Notes: generated by a model from the sequence alone, not told the origin. Shown: positions 1-9,501, counted from the stretch's first letter. The stretch is DNA of 64,000 nt from Legionella birminghamensis (GCF_900452515.1 NZ_UGNW01000001.1:3307501-3371500); one strand, 5' to 3'. Numbers and translations are program-made.

Positions 1-1461
1 CTCTAGAACGCCTGCAAACTTATACAATACTTCATCATTGCCAGAATCAAGCACTAATGCTTGACGATAAAGGAATAAACTGCAAAACGAAAGCTGGGCT
101 TTTAAACCATCAGCTACCAGTTCAAGAACTTTTGCATGATAGGACTTGCTGTAAGGAGTGAAATGCTGCAATGTTGTAACCAGGGCATTACTTACTTCAC
201 TCGCAGTGTAGATCTTTTCACTGGGTCTTACAGGTGACGGCGAGTTTCGATGACTCGCAAAGAAGCCTCCTTGTACAAGCGTTGAAGAACTGGAAATCGG
301 AGTTTGAGGCATAACGACATCAACATCTAAATTAGCCATCGATGCCAGATCATTAACCGCATCGGTACTATTGTACAAACCAAGCGCTCTCTTTTTAGTC
401 GCAGGAGTATGCAATTCCTCTTCGTTTTCAGTTTCGCTTTCCGTTTCATTATCAGACAGAATGATATTTCTTCTTTTTCCATTGACGGAGCCATTCTGAT
501 TATTACGCAGAACAGCATATTTTGCTTTTAATGTAATCTCAGCAGGTGAAAGTTCAGAATCACTTTCACTGTTCATTTCCATAGGGAGAAGCTCGCTTTT
601 TTCTTCGGATTCAGGCTCAGCAATATATACCTCATCATCACTGAGTTCTTCTTCCAGGCTTTCACGCAAACGATTTTCAGCAGGCAGCGCTTTTCTCTGC
701 TCATCAGCCATATATTGATTGACTAACTGAACAAAATCCTTAAATCTCCGCTTATATGCCTCTTTGTCTGCTCTTTTAGTGTTCTCATCATAGGGTAGAG
801 AGAGAGGAGACATTTCAGCAAAGTTAAGAATATGCTGAATCATCTGGCTTCGCTTCTCGTCCTCAGTTGAACTCGTTATCACATCCAGCGCAATTTCGAA
901 AAGCTCAACCAGATATGGCATGTACAATTTTTTTGCTGCATCTTCCAATAGTTTAGTGGTTTTAAACTTATTAAGAATCTTTTTAAAATAGATGGGTGCC
1001 TCTTTCTCATCGCGAGCCTGGTAATAAGCTATTTTTACATCAAGAAAATGATGATAGTAAGGAATAAATAACTGAGCATCTTCCAGATACTGGAAACCTC
1101 TGTCCCTCCATAGCATGACATCCTTAATCTTCAGCGTTTCACCCTCTTTTGGCTCGACCTCTTCCTTCACAATTGAAAGAATCCAGTCAGCAATATTGAT
1201 GCTCGTCTCAGCTAGTAACATCCAGGTATCGTTAACTTTCTTTTGCAAATCTTTTGATCTTAATTCACCAATGTTATCGTTTACTTTTTGCAAGTATGAG
1301 ATATCAGATTTCATTAATTCCCAAACGTTAACACATTCTGCTGCATCAAAAGGGCCGCCATTTACAAGATTGTCGCAATGGGTTTTTATTGTTTTACATT
1401 TCTTCGCTACCAGCCTGCGGTATTTTAGAAGTTCAGCCTTAGTCATTTTTTTACTACTCAT
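1..1461 (-). CDS. Effector-like orphan protein, 3' end outside window (partial)
   Basis: An open frame of 487 codons runs from an ATG at 1461 through position 1 without a stop, so the C-terminus lies outside the window. The protein is highly charged. An acidic stretch of Glu/Ser/Asp lies about residues 265-350, followed by a basic TKKR cluster. The last visible part (about residues 457-480, containing LFLYRQALVL) matches the end of the next gene upstream (LFLYRQANVL), so the two are paralogues in tandem. No enzyme motif or signal peptide is visible. An alternative start is the ATG at 1446; neither has a clear Shine-Dalgarno (SD) site. Function is unknown. A Dot/Icm substrate is an inference from the genus and composition only. 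Confidence 0.7.
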   Translation of the reverse strand, partial: MSSKKMTKAELLKYRRLVAKKCKTIKTHCDNLVNGGPFDAAECVNVWELMKSDISYLQKVNDNIGELRSKDLQKKVNDTWMLLAETSINIADWILSIVKEEVEPKEGETLKIKDVMLWRDRGFQYLEDAQLFIPYYHHFLDVKIAYYQARDEKEAPIYFKKILNKFKTTKLLEDAAKKLYMPYLVELFEIALDVITSSTEDEKRSQMIQHILNFAEMSPLSLPYDENTKRADKEAYKRRFKDFVQLVNQYMADEQRKALPAENRLRESLEEELSDDEVYIAEPESEEKSELLPMEMNSESDSELSPAEITLKAKYAVLRNNQNGSVNGKRRNIILSDNETESETENEEELHTPATKKRALGLYNSTDAVNDLASMANLDVDVVMPQTPISSSSTLVQGGFFASHRNSPSPVRPSEKIYTASEVSNALVTTLQHFTPYSKSYHAKVLELVADGLKAQLSFCSLFLYRQALVLDSGNDEVLYKFAGVLE

Positions 1462-1609
1462 ATAAAGAAGAGCAAGCATTATACCTTGAGATCTAATTTT
1501 GGTCAAAATGAAGGATTTTATATATGTATGAAGGAGTTAATAGTACTCTTACCGCGAATAACTATTGAAGTTCTTCAAAGTTTGGATAGCCAACCTATAG
1601 CTTTTATCT

Positions 1610-1670
1610 CCGTTCAGCCTGAGGCCACCGCCTTTAGTAACGGGGCTTTACTCCTCCTCAGGCCGAACGG
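1610..1670. repeat. Hairpin repeat between the paralogues
   Basis: Arms at 1610-1624 (CCGTTCAGCCTGAGG) and 1656-1670 pair with a single mismatch. The same motif (CCGTTCGGCCTGA) forms another hairpin at 6882-6927, so this is a dispersed repeat. It lies just past the stop of the 656-residue gene and could act as a 3' end structure. No U-tract follows. Confidence 0.7.
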
Positions 1671-1688
1671 TTCTAAAACAATCCTGGC

Positions 1689-3659
1689 TCAGTTACCCGC
1701 TTGAGACATACCGATTATTGCATATGAAGAAGTCGCTGCTTTATTAATTTCCTCATTAAACTTCTCAATGAAAGCTTGCTTAAGTACAGATGGAGGGAAC
1801 TCTGACTTCCATGCTTGCAATTTTCGCTCTAAGTATTGCAGCAATTTTTCAACAAGAATTTTATATTCTTCCGCCTTGTCCTCAAACAGTCGGCCCAGTT
1901 TTGAATGAAGCATAATCAGCGTATTTGAATAAATTTTCTCATTGGCGACACAAGCATAGTTTTGCTCTTCATTTATTAGCTCGGGATGCTCTTTAACCAG
2001 GTTGAACATTCCCTTAAGCAACTTATTATTTTGAGGATGTAATACATTTGCCTGTCGATATAAGAATAAACTAACAGCCGGCTGGTTACCGTGTCTGGGA
2101 CTTTCCATAAAGTTAGCAATAAAGGACAAAATGATGGGCTTGAACTTTTCTCGTGATCTTTCTGCAATGAAATCTTCCAAAACCTTAATTAATGCGTGGC
2201 CAATGGCTGGAATATTATATGTCTTGTTTTCAATACCCGGCGCCGAAGCGGGCAAAGAGTTTGGGCTTCTTCTGAAAAAAATCACCTGGGCACTACTGGA
2301 AAAGTAGGCCGGCTGCTGCATAGCTGGTCTTTGCGCGGCAGTGGCAGACGGTATATCCTGCTCTTGCTGCAAGAGCCCATTATTTTCCTCAATAAGTATC
2401 ACTTCTTCTTCTATGACAACGGTATCTGGGGTTTCCAAACAGACTTCGATAATTTCAACTTCCTCTCTTTTTTGTTTCTTTGTCGAAGTTTTAGTTAAAA
2501 TGATATCTTCTCCAACCACCTGAGAAGCTTCTCTTTTTTTGCGGCCTTTATTTCCCTGACCAGTCTCCAAAAGTAAAGGCAGTGCTTCTTCATCGTCGAA
2601 TATCACAACGACTTCTTCGATAATCTCAGAAGAACTAGATGATTCACTGTTTGTACTTATATTAATAGAGGAATCATCAGTATCATCCAAATCAACAGGC
2701 ATTTTTTCTAAAGCTATATTGCTAAGAAACTGGCGCGGTTCGATTGCCAAATGAATTGCTTCTTCCCCTTCGGGTGTTACGCTGCGGCTGAAGAACTCAG
2801 CGGGTTCGATAGTAGACTCTCCCAAATTTTCTGCCAGCTGGTTTTGAAAAATATCCAACCAGTACTTTAAATATTCTAACTCCTCATCATTACCAGTTAA
2901 TATAGGAAAAGAAGATGAGGTTGAGAAATTCAATGCCGCTTTTACTATCGCAGTGCTTAACCTGGCTTCCGGAAAGTGTTTAGCCGCCTGAAGGCTTAAT
3001 GCAAAAAAGTAAAGACGTTGTGCTGGTGTGACGCCATGTGTTTTAAGAAGGTTTCGCTCTTTAATCAGCTCAAGCATGTCCAGAAAATTCTGTTTATCTT
3101 CAGAAAGATTGAAGCGATCACGCAAAATTTCAAGCTTTAGCAAGAATGCACTAAAACCCACCTTGATTCCTTGTTCATCGAATAATGATATGGAACGATC
3201 CACCCACTTCAGCGCAATATCCAACAATGGAATTTTCTCAGAAACTTCTTCGGCTTCCAGACAACTTTCAGAGGCTTTACCACTGGTTTTTTCACAAAAC
3301 TCAGCGCTAAGGGTAATAATTTTTAAAATGTCAGCTTCAGGAAATCTTTCGGATGCCTTTAGCATAACTCCGGTAATAGACGATATTAACTGCCAAATGT
3401 GCTCATATTCCACAATGTCAAAATCTGATTCTTTATATAAATTAAAATAGGAAGTTAATAAATATTCACTTACTGCGCTGTAGTCCTCATATAAAGCATT
3501 CGGAACACTTGTATTGTTTGCCGAAAATTTATCCATTCTGATATTCAGCTGATTAAGCATTGCTTGAAATTTATTTGCGGCTTCGCCATATGTTCCCGGC
3601 TTATGTAGTTTGACTGCATTTCTCCAATCGCTTGACTTGATATACTTCATATTTCTCAC
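1689..3659 (-). CDS. Effector-like orphan protein, 656 aa
   Basis: Predicted cytosolic or secreted protein with no signal peptide or membrane segment. It reads from a GTG at 3659, or from an ATG at 3650 that sits behind a GTGAG SD and gives MKYIKSSD. The N-terminal half is helical with many Leu/Glu. The middle (about residues 340-430) is acidic and Ser-rich, with two basic clusters (KGRKKR and KKQKR, about residues 370-396) resembling nuclear localisation signals. The C-terminal third contains LFLYRQANVLH, shared with the neighbouring truncated gene. No catalytic motif was recognised. The acidic and basic clusters suggest host nuclear targeting, but that is inference. Reading frame certain, function unknown. 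Confidence 0.8.
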   Translation of the reverse strand: MRNMKYIKSSDWRNAVKLHKPGTYGEAANKFQAMLNQLNIRMDKFSANNTSVPNALYEDYSAVSEYLLTSYFNLYKESDFDIVEYEHIWQLISSITGVMLKASERFPEADILKIITLSAEFCEKTSGKASESCLEAEEVSEKIPLLDIALKWVDRSISLFDEQGIKVGFSAFLLKLEILRDRFNLSEDKQNFLDMLELIKERNLLKTHGVTPAQRLYFFALSLQAAKHFPEARLSTAIVKAALNFSTSSSFPILTGNDEELEYLKYWLDIFQNQLAENLGESTIEPAEFFSRSVTPEGEEAIHLAIEPRQFLSNIALEKMPVDLDDTDDSSINISTNSESSSSSEIIEEVVVIFDDEEALPLLLETGQGNKGRKKREASQVVGEDIILTKTSTKKQKREEVEIIEVCLETPDTVVIEEEVILIEENNGLLQQEQDIPSATAAQRPAMQQPAYFSSSAQVIFFRRSPNSLPASAPGIENKTYNIPAIGHALIKVLEDFIAERSREKFKPIILSFIANFMESPRHGNQPAVSLFLYRQANVLHPQNNKLLKGMFNLVKEHPELINEEQNYACVANEKIYSNTLIMLHSKLGRLFEDKAEEYKILVEKLLQYLERKLQAWKSEFPPSVLKQAFIEKFNEEINKAATSSYAIIGMSQAGN

Positions 3660-4219
3660 TTACCTACTAAATAGAGCAAATATTTTACCCGATGAACTAA
3701 TTTAAGTCAAAATGGTTCATCTATCGGGTGCTATTAGTAGAGTCCCGCCTTGATGTACAGGTCTCTTTTTCCGCTCCGAATCCCCGCGGCTGCGACCCAT
3801 AGCTATCTACACAAGTGCATGAGAATTAAAAGCTATCGAATCCCCGCGACCGCGGGGCCACACGAAGCCAATTGAATGTTAAGCACACTTGTTTATGACT
3901 ACCTGTTAAATCTTATTTTTTGGCAACATTGAAACTTGTCTGACGGCCATGCTAATCCTACAGGCATGGGCCCCGCGGTCGATGCCGCGGGGATTCGGTG
4001 ATCGCAGTCGCGGGATTCGGTGGTCGCGGCCGTGGGGATTCGAAGGGGCTGCGCAGCGGGGGATTCGGATGGTCGTAGCTGCGGAGATTCGACTTAGACA
4101 AATACTTTGTTTGCGTCTGACCTGCGTTGGCTAAGCCAGATCGAAGCGCTGTTCAGGCATCGATCTGGATTGCTCCGCTTTGCTCGCAAAGACGGTAATA
4201 GGAAGTAAGGCGGGAGAAA
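3660..4219. repeat. 560-bp gap of GC-rich hairpin repeats
   Basis: No credible gene. The stretch holds (1) a 203-bp element at 3796-3998 that recurs inverted at 62199-62408, (2) several variants of the palindromic unit CCCCGCGGTCGATGCCGCGG with flanking GGATTCG, repeated at 3960-4090, and (3) a degenerate copy of the second half of the 92-bp array unit (ATCTGGATTGCTCCG...GCAAAGACGG) at about 4160-4196. A short open frame at 3949-4134 is only translated repeat. Confidence 0.75.
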
Positions 4220-4789
4220 TTATTCTTTAGCGCGGGAAACGTATTCGCCTTTACGTGTATCAACTTTGATCAGTTCGCCAGTTTGAATGAATAAGGGCAC
4301 GCGAACTACTGCTCCGGTTTCCAGAATAGCGGGTTTACCGCCGCCGCCAGACGTATCGCCGCGAACGCCAGGATCGGTCTCAGTGATCGCAAGAACCACA
4401 AAATTGGGAGGCATAACCTGGATAGGCTCATTATTCCACAAAGTGACAATGCAGATATCCTGCTCTTTCAGCCATTGTTTTGCATCTGCCAAAGTCTCTT
4501 CTGAAATTCCATATTGTTCAAACGTGTCGGGAACCATGAAGTGCCAAAGCTCTCCATCACTGTATAGATATTGCATTTCAACGTCGCTTACATCCGCAGA
4601 TGGCAGCGTTTCGCCTGATTTGTAAGTGCGCTCCACTACCCGGCCTGTTTTCAAATTCCGAATTTTAACTCGGGTAAACGCCTGGCCTTTTCCTGGTTTA
4701 ACGAATTCACAGTCAACAATACTGCATGGGGCATTATCAACCATTACCTTCAATCCATTTTTAAACTCATTCGTGCTATAAATAGCCAT
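4220..4789 (-). CDS. efp: Elongation factor P
   Basis: EF-P binds between the ribosomal P and E sites and relieves stalling at polyproline. The 189-residue length is typical. The start at 4789 (MAIYSTNEF) is preceded by GTGGAG; a longer frame to 4819 lacks an SD and adds non-family residues. The modification lysine is Lys34 in the loop KPGKGQAF, the position that receives beta-lysine in E. coli. The three beta-barrel domains of the family fit the length, and the C-terminal [18 protein letters not shown] segment is recognisable. The divergent neighbour is epmB, which makes the modifying group. A conserved substrate in this window is the polyproline protein at 45921-48614. Identification is secure. 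Confidence 0.97.
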   Translation of the reverse strand: MAIYSTNEFKNGLKVMVDNAPCSIVDCEFVKPGKGQAFTRVKIRNLKTGRVVERTYKSGETLPSADVSDVEMQYLYSDGELWHFMVPDTFEQYGISEETLADAKQWLKEQDICIVTLWNNEPIQVMPPNFVVLAITETDPGVRGDTSGGGGKPAILETGAVVRVPLFIQTGELIKVDTRKGEYVSRAKE

Positions 4790-4858
4790 TAGTACTCCAC
4801 AGTTGAGATTTTGTCGCATTTTCGTTAGAGTGGCGAGTTTATCAATTTTGTTCCATTA
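4790..4858. promoter_or_regulatory. efp / epmB divergent promoter region
   Basis: The 69 bp between the efp start and the epmB start must carry both promoters. On the minus strand a TTGATA lies upstream of efp at a plausible distance, but the matching -10 is poor, so no exact sites are claimed. Confidence 0.4.
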
Positions 4859-5839
4859 ATGCGAGATGCCTTTGTGAGTTGGCAAAAAATTTTAGCGCAG
4901 GGATTTGCCTCTTCGACTGAGTTGTTGCAGTTTCTGGGCTTGGCCACTCAAGACAGTTCGGCCGCGGAAAGGTTATTTAAAACCCGCGTTCCTCGCGGTT
5001 TTGCCGCCCGCATGCAAAAAAATAACCCAGATGATCCCTTGCTGTTGCAAGTCCTCGCTACTGAAAAAGAGCTTTTTGACGCCGAAGGCTATCAACAGGA
5101 TCCCCTGCAGGAAAACAACAGCAATCCTTTAAATGGCTTATTGCATAAATACAATGGACGCGTTCTATTAACATTGACTGGTACTTGTGCTGTCCACTGC
5201 CGCTATTGTTTCCGCAGACATTTTCCTTATCAGAAAAATAATCCTGGCAGAGAAGGCTGGCAAAGGGTTATTGAATATATCAGGACACATCCCGATGTAT
5301 CTGAGGTAATATTGAGCGGCGGCGATCCCCTATTAGCCTCTAACAGGGTTTTGAAAGAGGTGCTCGGGGAAGTTGATCAGATTGACCATGTGACAACGAT
5401 ACGTTTCCATACACGCGTTCCAATTGTGCTGCCTGAACGTATCGATGAAGAGTTTTCAAGCATTTTAAGTGCATTGCGAAAGCACAAGGTGGTGGTACTG
5501 CATTGCAATCATGCCCAGGAAATCAATGAAGACGTTGAAACAGCCTGCCGGCAATTGCGGGCGTCGGGTTGCCATTTACTCAATCAGGCGGTTTTGTTAA
5601 AGGCGGTGAACGCCGAAGCAAGCACTCTGGCGGAGTTAAGTAAACGCTTATTCAGCTGTGGAATACTGCCATACTACCTGCACGTATTGGATAAAGTCGC
5701 CGGTGCTGCGCATTTTGATTTACCCGATGAAAAAGCATCCGCGATTTTCCGGGAGCTGCAGACCTTGCTTCCTGGATACCTGGTGCCGCGACTGGCGAGG
5801 GAAGAAGCAGGAAAAAGCAGTAAAACTTTGCTTTATTAA
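4859..5839 (+). CDS. epmB: EF-P (R)-beta-lysine pathway: lysine 2,3-aminomutase EpmB
   Basis: Radical-SAM enzyme that isomerises L-lysine to beta-lysine, which EpmA then attaches to EF-P Lys34. The 326-residue protein carries the radical-SAM cluster motif CxxxCxxC at Cys110, Cys114 and Cys117 (CAVHCRYC), followed by FRRHFPY. It also has the SGGDPLL segment and, near the end, the PYYLHVLDKVAGAAHF stretch typical of the family, where PLP is bound through a nearby lysine. It is divergent from efp, a common arrangement. The epmA partner is not in the window. The start at 4859 has no strong SD. Confidence 0.95.
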   Translation: MRDAFVSWQKILAQGFASSTELLQFLGLATQDSSAAERLFKTRVPRGFAARMQKNNPDDPLLLQVLATEKELFDAEGYQQDPLQENNSNPLNGLLHKYNGRVLLTLTGTCAVHCRYCFRRHFPYQKNNPGREGWQRVIEYIRTHPDVSEVILSGGDPLLASNRVLKEVLGEVDQIDHVTTIRFHTRVPIVLPERIDEEFSSILSALRKHKVVVLHCNHAQEINEDVETACRQLRASGCHLLNQAVLLKAVNAEASTLAELSKRLFSCGILPYYLHVLDKVAGAAHFDLPDEKASAIFRELQTLLPGYLVPRLAREEAGKSSKTLLY

Positions 5840-5930
5840 AGCCTGGGCTTTCGAATTTACCCGGACAATATTGAATCAATGGCAATCCTCCGTATAATTC
5901 GCCTGCACTGTTTACTGCATTCTTAACGAT

Positions 5931-6794
5931 TCAGACTATGGAAGTAATAACATCTGCGAAATAGGATGGCGTTTCTGTTCTCGCATACCAGGCAAGTACG
6001 AGCTTATTCTCATAAAACTGACCTGAGTTAAGGACTATCAATTGTTCTTTCTCCAGAAAAGGCTGACAAAGTTCAGCCGATAAAACACCATAACCATACC
6101 CATCTTTAAATAAGCTGAGCAATGACTCATTAATATTCACAAAATGGCGTTCGGATTGAACGTATTTCAGCAGATCATAGTGTTTCAGATAATTGAGGGT
6201 CATGGGATCTGACTCATCAAAATCAATAATTCGTTCTGTTTGTAAAATATCTTTCAAATTCCGGCCAGCCCAGTCCGCTGTAGCCACCAGGACATAACGC
6301 TCTGGCCGGATCGCTTTCACTTGCATTTCTTTAAAGAGATGCTGCGGTTCAATAATTACAAAATGACTACTGCCCGTTTGCAGCGAGGCAATTCTGTGCT
6401 CAGAATCATTAATGTGGAAAGTAATAAGTAAGCGAGGATATTTTTTTAATAATGGGCGACAGGCAGGAATTATCCGTGAGGACATGATACTGGTGGGACC
6501 GCTGATGCACAATCGCACAGTCGCCTCCACCCCCGCCCCATGAATATTGGATAAGGTAATCCCTTCCAGCTCTCGAGACGCCTGGCAATAACGGAGCAAA
6601 GCCTCCCCTTCGGAGGTTAGCAAGACGCCGTGATGGCTGCGTATAAAGAGTGTGGTGCGTAATCTGGTTTCCAAAGCACGTATACGTTGAGTAACCGCTG
6701 TCTGACTTAAGTGCACCGCCTTGGCTGCTGCATGCATACTTTTATGCTGGGCGACAGCAAAGAAAATCTGCAATTGAGGATCCAGTAATTTCAT
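5931..6794 (-). CDS. LysR-type regulator, ArgP/LysG-like
   Basis: Transcription factor of 287 residues. An N-terminal winged helix-turn-helix (residues about 4-62: FFAVAQHKSMHAAAKAVHLS then TAVTQRIRALE) is followed by a LysR co-inducer-binding domain. The N-terminal wording MKLLDPQLQIFFAVA resembles the ArgP/IciA branch, which senses lysine and controls amino-acid export, but that subfamily call is tentative. SD AAGGATAA precedes the ATG at 6794. It lies downstream of, and codirectional with, the YcaO operon, separated by a 190-bp gap with a repeat hairpin. It may or may not control that operon. Confidence 0.88.
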   Translation of the reverse strand: MKLLDPQLQIFFAVAQHKSMHAAAKAVHLSQTAVTQRIRALETRLRTTLFIRSHHGVLLTSEGEALLRYCQASRELEGITLSNIHGAGVEATVRLCISGPTSIMSSRIIPACRPLLKKYPRLLITFHINDSEHRIASLQTGSSHFVIIEPQHLFKEMQVKAIRPERYVLVATADWAGRNLKDILQTERIIDFDESDPMTLNYLKHYDLLKYVQSERHFVNINESLLSLFKDGYGYGVLSAELCQPFLEKEQLIVLNSGQFYENKLVLAWYARTETPSYFADVITSIV

Positions 6795-6881
6795 TTATCC
6801 TTCTCAAATGACATTTTTTAAGCTCCACCTCCGCGGCTTGCCCTTGGAGCATTAAAGCGCAAAAGCCTGAGGGGCGTATCG

Positions 6882-6927
6882 CCGTTCGGCCTGATGTGCC
6901 GATTTAGCTCCGTCTCAGGCCGAACGG
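6882..6927. repeat. Dispersed hairpin repeat after the YcaO operon
   Basis: A perfect 13-bp inverted repeat (CCGTTCGGCCTGA at 6882-6894; its complement at 6915-6927). It shares its sequence with the hairpin at 1610-1670. It is placed downstream of the second YcaO stop and might end that transcript, but there is no U-tract. Confidence 0.7.
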
Positions 6928-6983
6928 TCCCAATACAATCAGATCCAGATTGTTTCTATTCGTTCAAAGCTTGTAACCATTTC

Positions 6984-8222
6984 TCAAGAGCAAGCTGAAG
7001 TACGCCGGTTGAGCCTGCTATTCCGAATAAAATTCATACCTCTTGTATTGGGTAGAATATGTTTTCCGATTTCTACCAGATAAAATTGCTCCAGGCCAGG
7101 AATAATATACTTCAGGCAATGAAAACCGCTATCAAGTTCAGCGATAGTAGTCTTGAATATAGAAAAATTCTGCTTGCGAATGCTTTGAATAATGCAATCT
7201 AACTGATGGCTTAGCGAAGAAGCCCCTTTATAATCAGGAAGCGAATCAAAATGCTTCATTTTAAATTGAGCTGACAGACTGGCAATATCCGCCATGGCAC
7301 ATTGAGCCAATAATGGCTTTTCCGCAAAATTGCTCAAGGTTTTCAGCTGATTTTGCAGCAAATGATCATTAAACAAATGCAATGGCTGTAAGGATTCCAA
7401 AAGTGCCCGCTCCAGAGCGTAGTCTTTATAAAGCGATGTACCACAACCAATGGGTTGAATGGGCATCGATTGTTTAGTCAGGCTGACCAGAACACTTGGA
7501 ATACCTATATCGCTGGTGATATCCACCAGAAGGAGCTCCTCGTCGTACACCTGCTCAATATGATTGATCATTTCTTTTAAATACTCAGGCACTGTATCTT
7601 TGTCGATGATCGAAACAGGTCCATGCAATAAAAACGCCTGAATGAGAAATAAAGAGTAAGCATCACGCTCTATCGCTTCATTCAGGGCATGAATACTGGC
7701 TTCATCCTCATTGGTACCCGAGGCAATGCCTGAATCACAGGCCTGCCAGGAATAAGGCTCATAATTAAATTCATCCCGGGCAGCCGGGCTTTTGGCGTAG
7801 CGCGGATCGATTAAATACAATGGATAATACAGTATTTCACCAGAGGCAATTTCTTCAAATCTGGCGAAGGGTAATTCTCCTGTTTCCTGATATATTGAAG
7901 GAGTCAGGAGTTGATGTGTTTTCAAGGGATTTGCAATCCGCGGATCACTTAAAGAAAAATAATTATTCTGATTTTTTTGACAAAAATCGAACACCGCATA
8001 ATGTTCCAGGGCTTCAAAACAAGCACTTACCATCGATTGAATCCCGATTCCTTTCCCGCAACCATAAAAGATGGAATGCGATTGATCATCAATTAATTTG
8101 CAATGAAAGGTCTTAATCTCACTGCCATATTGCTGGAAATCAGCATGTAAATTCAATTGGTTAAGGGTTAGCTTTGCTTTTCCCATAGCCATCCAGGATG
8201 GCATTTGTCTTTCATAATTCAT
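6984..8222 (-). CDS. YcaO-domain ATP-dependent cyclodehydratase-like enzyme (YcaO-1)
   Basis: YcaO enzymes use ATP to activate backbone amides of peptides, giving azolines, thioamides or amidines. This 412-residue protein has the family signatures: a glycine-lysine loop GCGKG (54-58) ahead of SACFEALEHY (Glu70, Glu73), then GIASGTNEDEA with NEAIERDAY (Glu182, Glu185, Arg186), then GCGTSLYKD and RALLESLQ (Arg272, Glu276, Gln279). These are the Mg/ATP-binding positions, so the enzyme looks active. It lacks the C-terminal PxPxP of azoline-forming YcaOs, and no E1-like or TfuA partner is nearby. It overlaps the upstream YcaO by 11 bp (SD GGAG), implying coupled translation. The natural substrate is inferred to be the 57-residue peptide encoded at 9502-9675. 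Confidence 0.88.
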   Translation of the reverse strand: MNYERQMPSWMAMGKAKLTLNQLNLHADFQQYGSEIKTFHCKLIDDQSHSIFYGCGKGIGIQSMVSACFEALEHYAVFDFCQKNQNNYFSLSDPRIANPLKTHQLLTPSIYQETGELPFARFEEIASGEILYYPLYLIDPRYAKSPAARDEFNYEPYSWQACDSGIASGTNEDEASIHALNEAIERDAYSLFLIQAFLLHGPVSIIDKDTVPEYLKEMINHIEQVYDEELLLVDITSDIGIPSVLVSLTKQSMPIQPIGCGTSLYKDYALERALLESLQPLHLFNDHLLQNQLKTLSNFAEKPLLAQCAMADIASLSAQFKMKHFDSLPDYKGASSLSHQLDCIIQSIRKQNFSIFKTTIAELDSGFHCLKYIIPGLEQFYLVEIGKHILPNTRGMNFIRNSRLNRRTSACS

Positions 8223-9444
8223 TTAATATACTCCATGCCCGCTGCTTAATCGCCACACATTTTGCGTCACGGATTAAACTAAAATTTTCAAGCTCTGGGA
8301 TTAAGGTGTAAGTGATCGTGACACCAGTGGATGACTGGTATAAATCAGCGACATAAATAGTCGCCTGACAAGCCCCTAAATGTTCGGCCATCAATTGAAT
8401 TTGCTGACTTAAGGTGTTTGGCAAACAATATGAAGGAACATCATCCCAATTGAGCTCTACACAGATTTTATTATCTACCAGCATTTGCAGATCGCCGATC
8501 ATCGCCTTTAACAGCAAAGGGCTTTTCTCAAAAAACCTGGCATTTTGCTCACGATAAACCCTGGCATTTGCATTGAATCGCTCTTTGTATTGTACCGACT
8601 CATACAGGGCCTGCTTCAATGCCGCTTCTTTAGAAAGTGAGGCGCCAAACCCCTGGGGCTGCAGCAGCATCGTCTGCCGGGTAAAACTGACAACGAAGGC
8701 TGGGATAGAATTATCACTGCTGATGTCTACCACTAATATATTTTCATCATAATGCTGCTCAATGGCCGCTATGATTTCAGTGACAGATGGAGGCAAGGTG
8801 TTCTTTCGCATCACCCTTGCAGGAACTGGCTTATGATGAAGCACTGTTTTTAGCAGAAACAACGAATAGGCGTCCCGCTCGACCCATTGATTAATGCCAT
8901 GGATGATCGCTTCTTCTCGCGTCGCTCCGATAGCAAGCCCGATATCATTGCTCAGTGAAGCAATGTTTTCATCAATAAAAGGATAAATTAAAGCCAATGG
9001 GTAATATATGCTGCCTCCATTAAAGAGGGGGTGCAATTCAATCCAGGGGTAAGGTTTTTTCTGGTAGCTTTCTTCCAGTAAACGTTTGGGCATTAGTTGA
9101 TGCTTCGTCAGAAAACTCGTGGATGGCGAACTCGCGGTAGAAAATGAATACTGGTTGAGTAAATTATTTTTATACAGACTGATGCCAATTGATTTTTCTA
9201 ATGATTCAAACAAGGCTTTTACTTTAGCCTGTTCCTCGCTGCCGCTTGCTCCCCCTAAGGAAGACAGCTCCAACTGATGGTTATTGGCAGCACATAGATA
9301 AGTACTTAAATGAATCCCCTTGTGCTTCAAACTGCCTATACATTGAAAAGCGGGCTTAATGTGATTTTTTAAAGCTTCATCAAGACCAATCAATAAAGCA
9401 TCATTAAGATTGTAAGCACGTTGTTCAACCTGTAAATTATCCAT
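8212..9444 (-). CDS. Second YcaO-domain protein, diverged active site (YcaO-2)
   Basis: A 410-residue homologue of the next gene, with the same order of blocks. Several key positions are changed. The GCGKG loop is replaced by LGGASGSEE, the first Glu of the EAIERDAY block is Gln (NQWVERDAY), and the Arg of RALLESLQ is Gln (QALYESVQ). FESLEKS keeps two glutamates (80, 83). It may be a non-catalytic partner that binds the peptide or forms a heterodimer with YcaO-1, or it may act on a different residue. The start at 9444 has a strong AGGAG. It follows the small peptide gene by 57 bp and overlaps YcaO-1 by 11 bp. No PxPxP tail. Confidence 0.85.
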   Translation of the reverse strand: MDNLQVEQRAYNLNDALLIGLDEALKNHIKPAFQCIGSLKHKGIHLSTYLCAANNHQLELSSLGGASGSEEQAKVKALFESLEKSIGISLYKNNLLNQYSFSTASSPSTSFLTKHQLMPKRLLEESYQKKPYPWIELHPLFNGGSIYYPLALIYPFIDENIASLSNDIGLAIGATREEAIIHGINQWVERDAYSLFLLKTVLHHKPVPARVMRKNTLPPSVTEIIAAIEQHYDENILVVDISSDNSIPAFVVSFTRQTMLLQPQGFGASLSKEAALKQALYESVQYKERFNANARVYREQNARFFEKSPLLLKAMIGDLQMLVDNKICVELNWDDVPSYCLPNTLSQQIQLMAEHLGACQATIYVADLYQSSTGVTITYTLIPELENFSLIRDAKCVAIKQRAWSILNEL

Positions 9445-9463
9445 AATGACTCCTAATTTCCCC

Positions 9464-9485
9464 TGGGGCCTGGCTTACAGCCCCA
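9464..9485 (-). promoter_or_regulatory. Intercistronic stem-loop between peptide gene and YcaO-2
   Basis: TGGGGC at 9464-9469 pairs with GCCCCA at 9480-9485 around a 10-nt loop, immediately upstream of the YcaO-2 ribosome site. There is no U-run, so it is more like a processing or stabilising structure than a terminator. Such elements often set a high precursor to low enzyme ratio in RiPP operons. Confidence 0.5.
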
Positions 9486-9501
9486 CTCGGGATAATACAG
9501 T

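Noticed and set aside
1115-3450. Several plus-strand open frames opposite the effector-like genes
   Set aside because: Low-complexity complements of the minus genes, no SD, no family motifs.
3949-4134. 61-codon frame in the repeat gap
   Set aside because: It reads through GC-rich palindromes; composition is repeat-derived.
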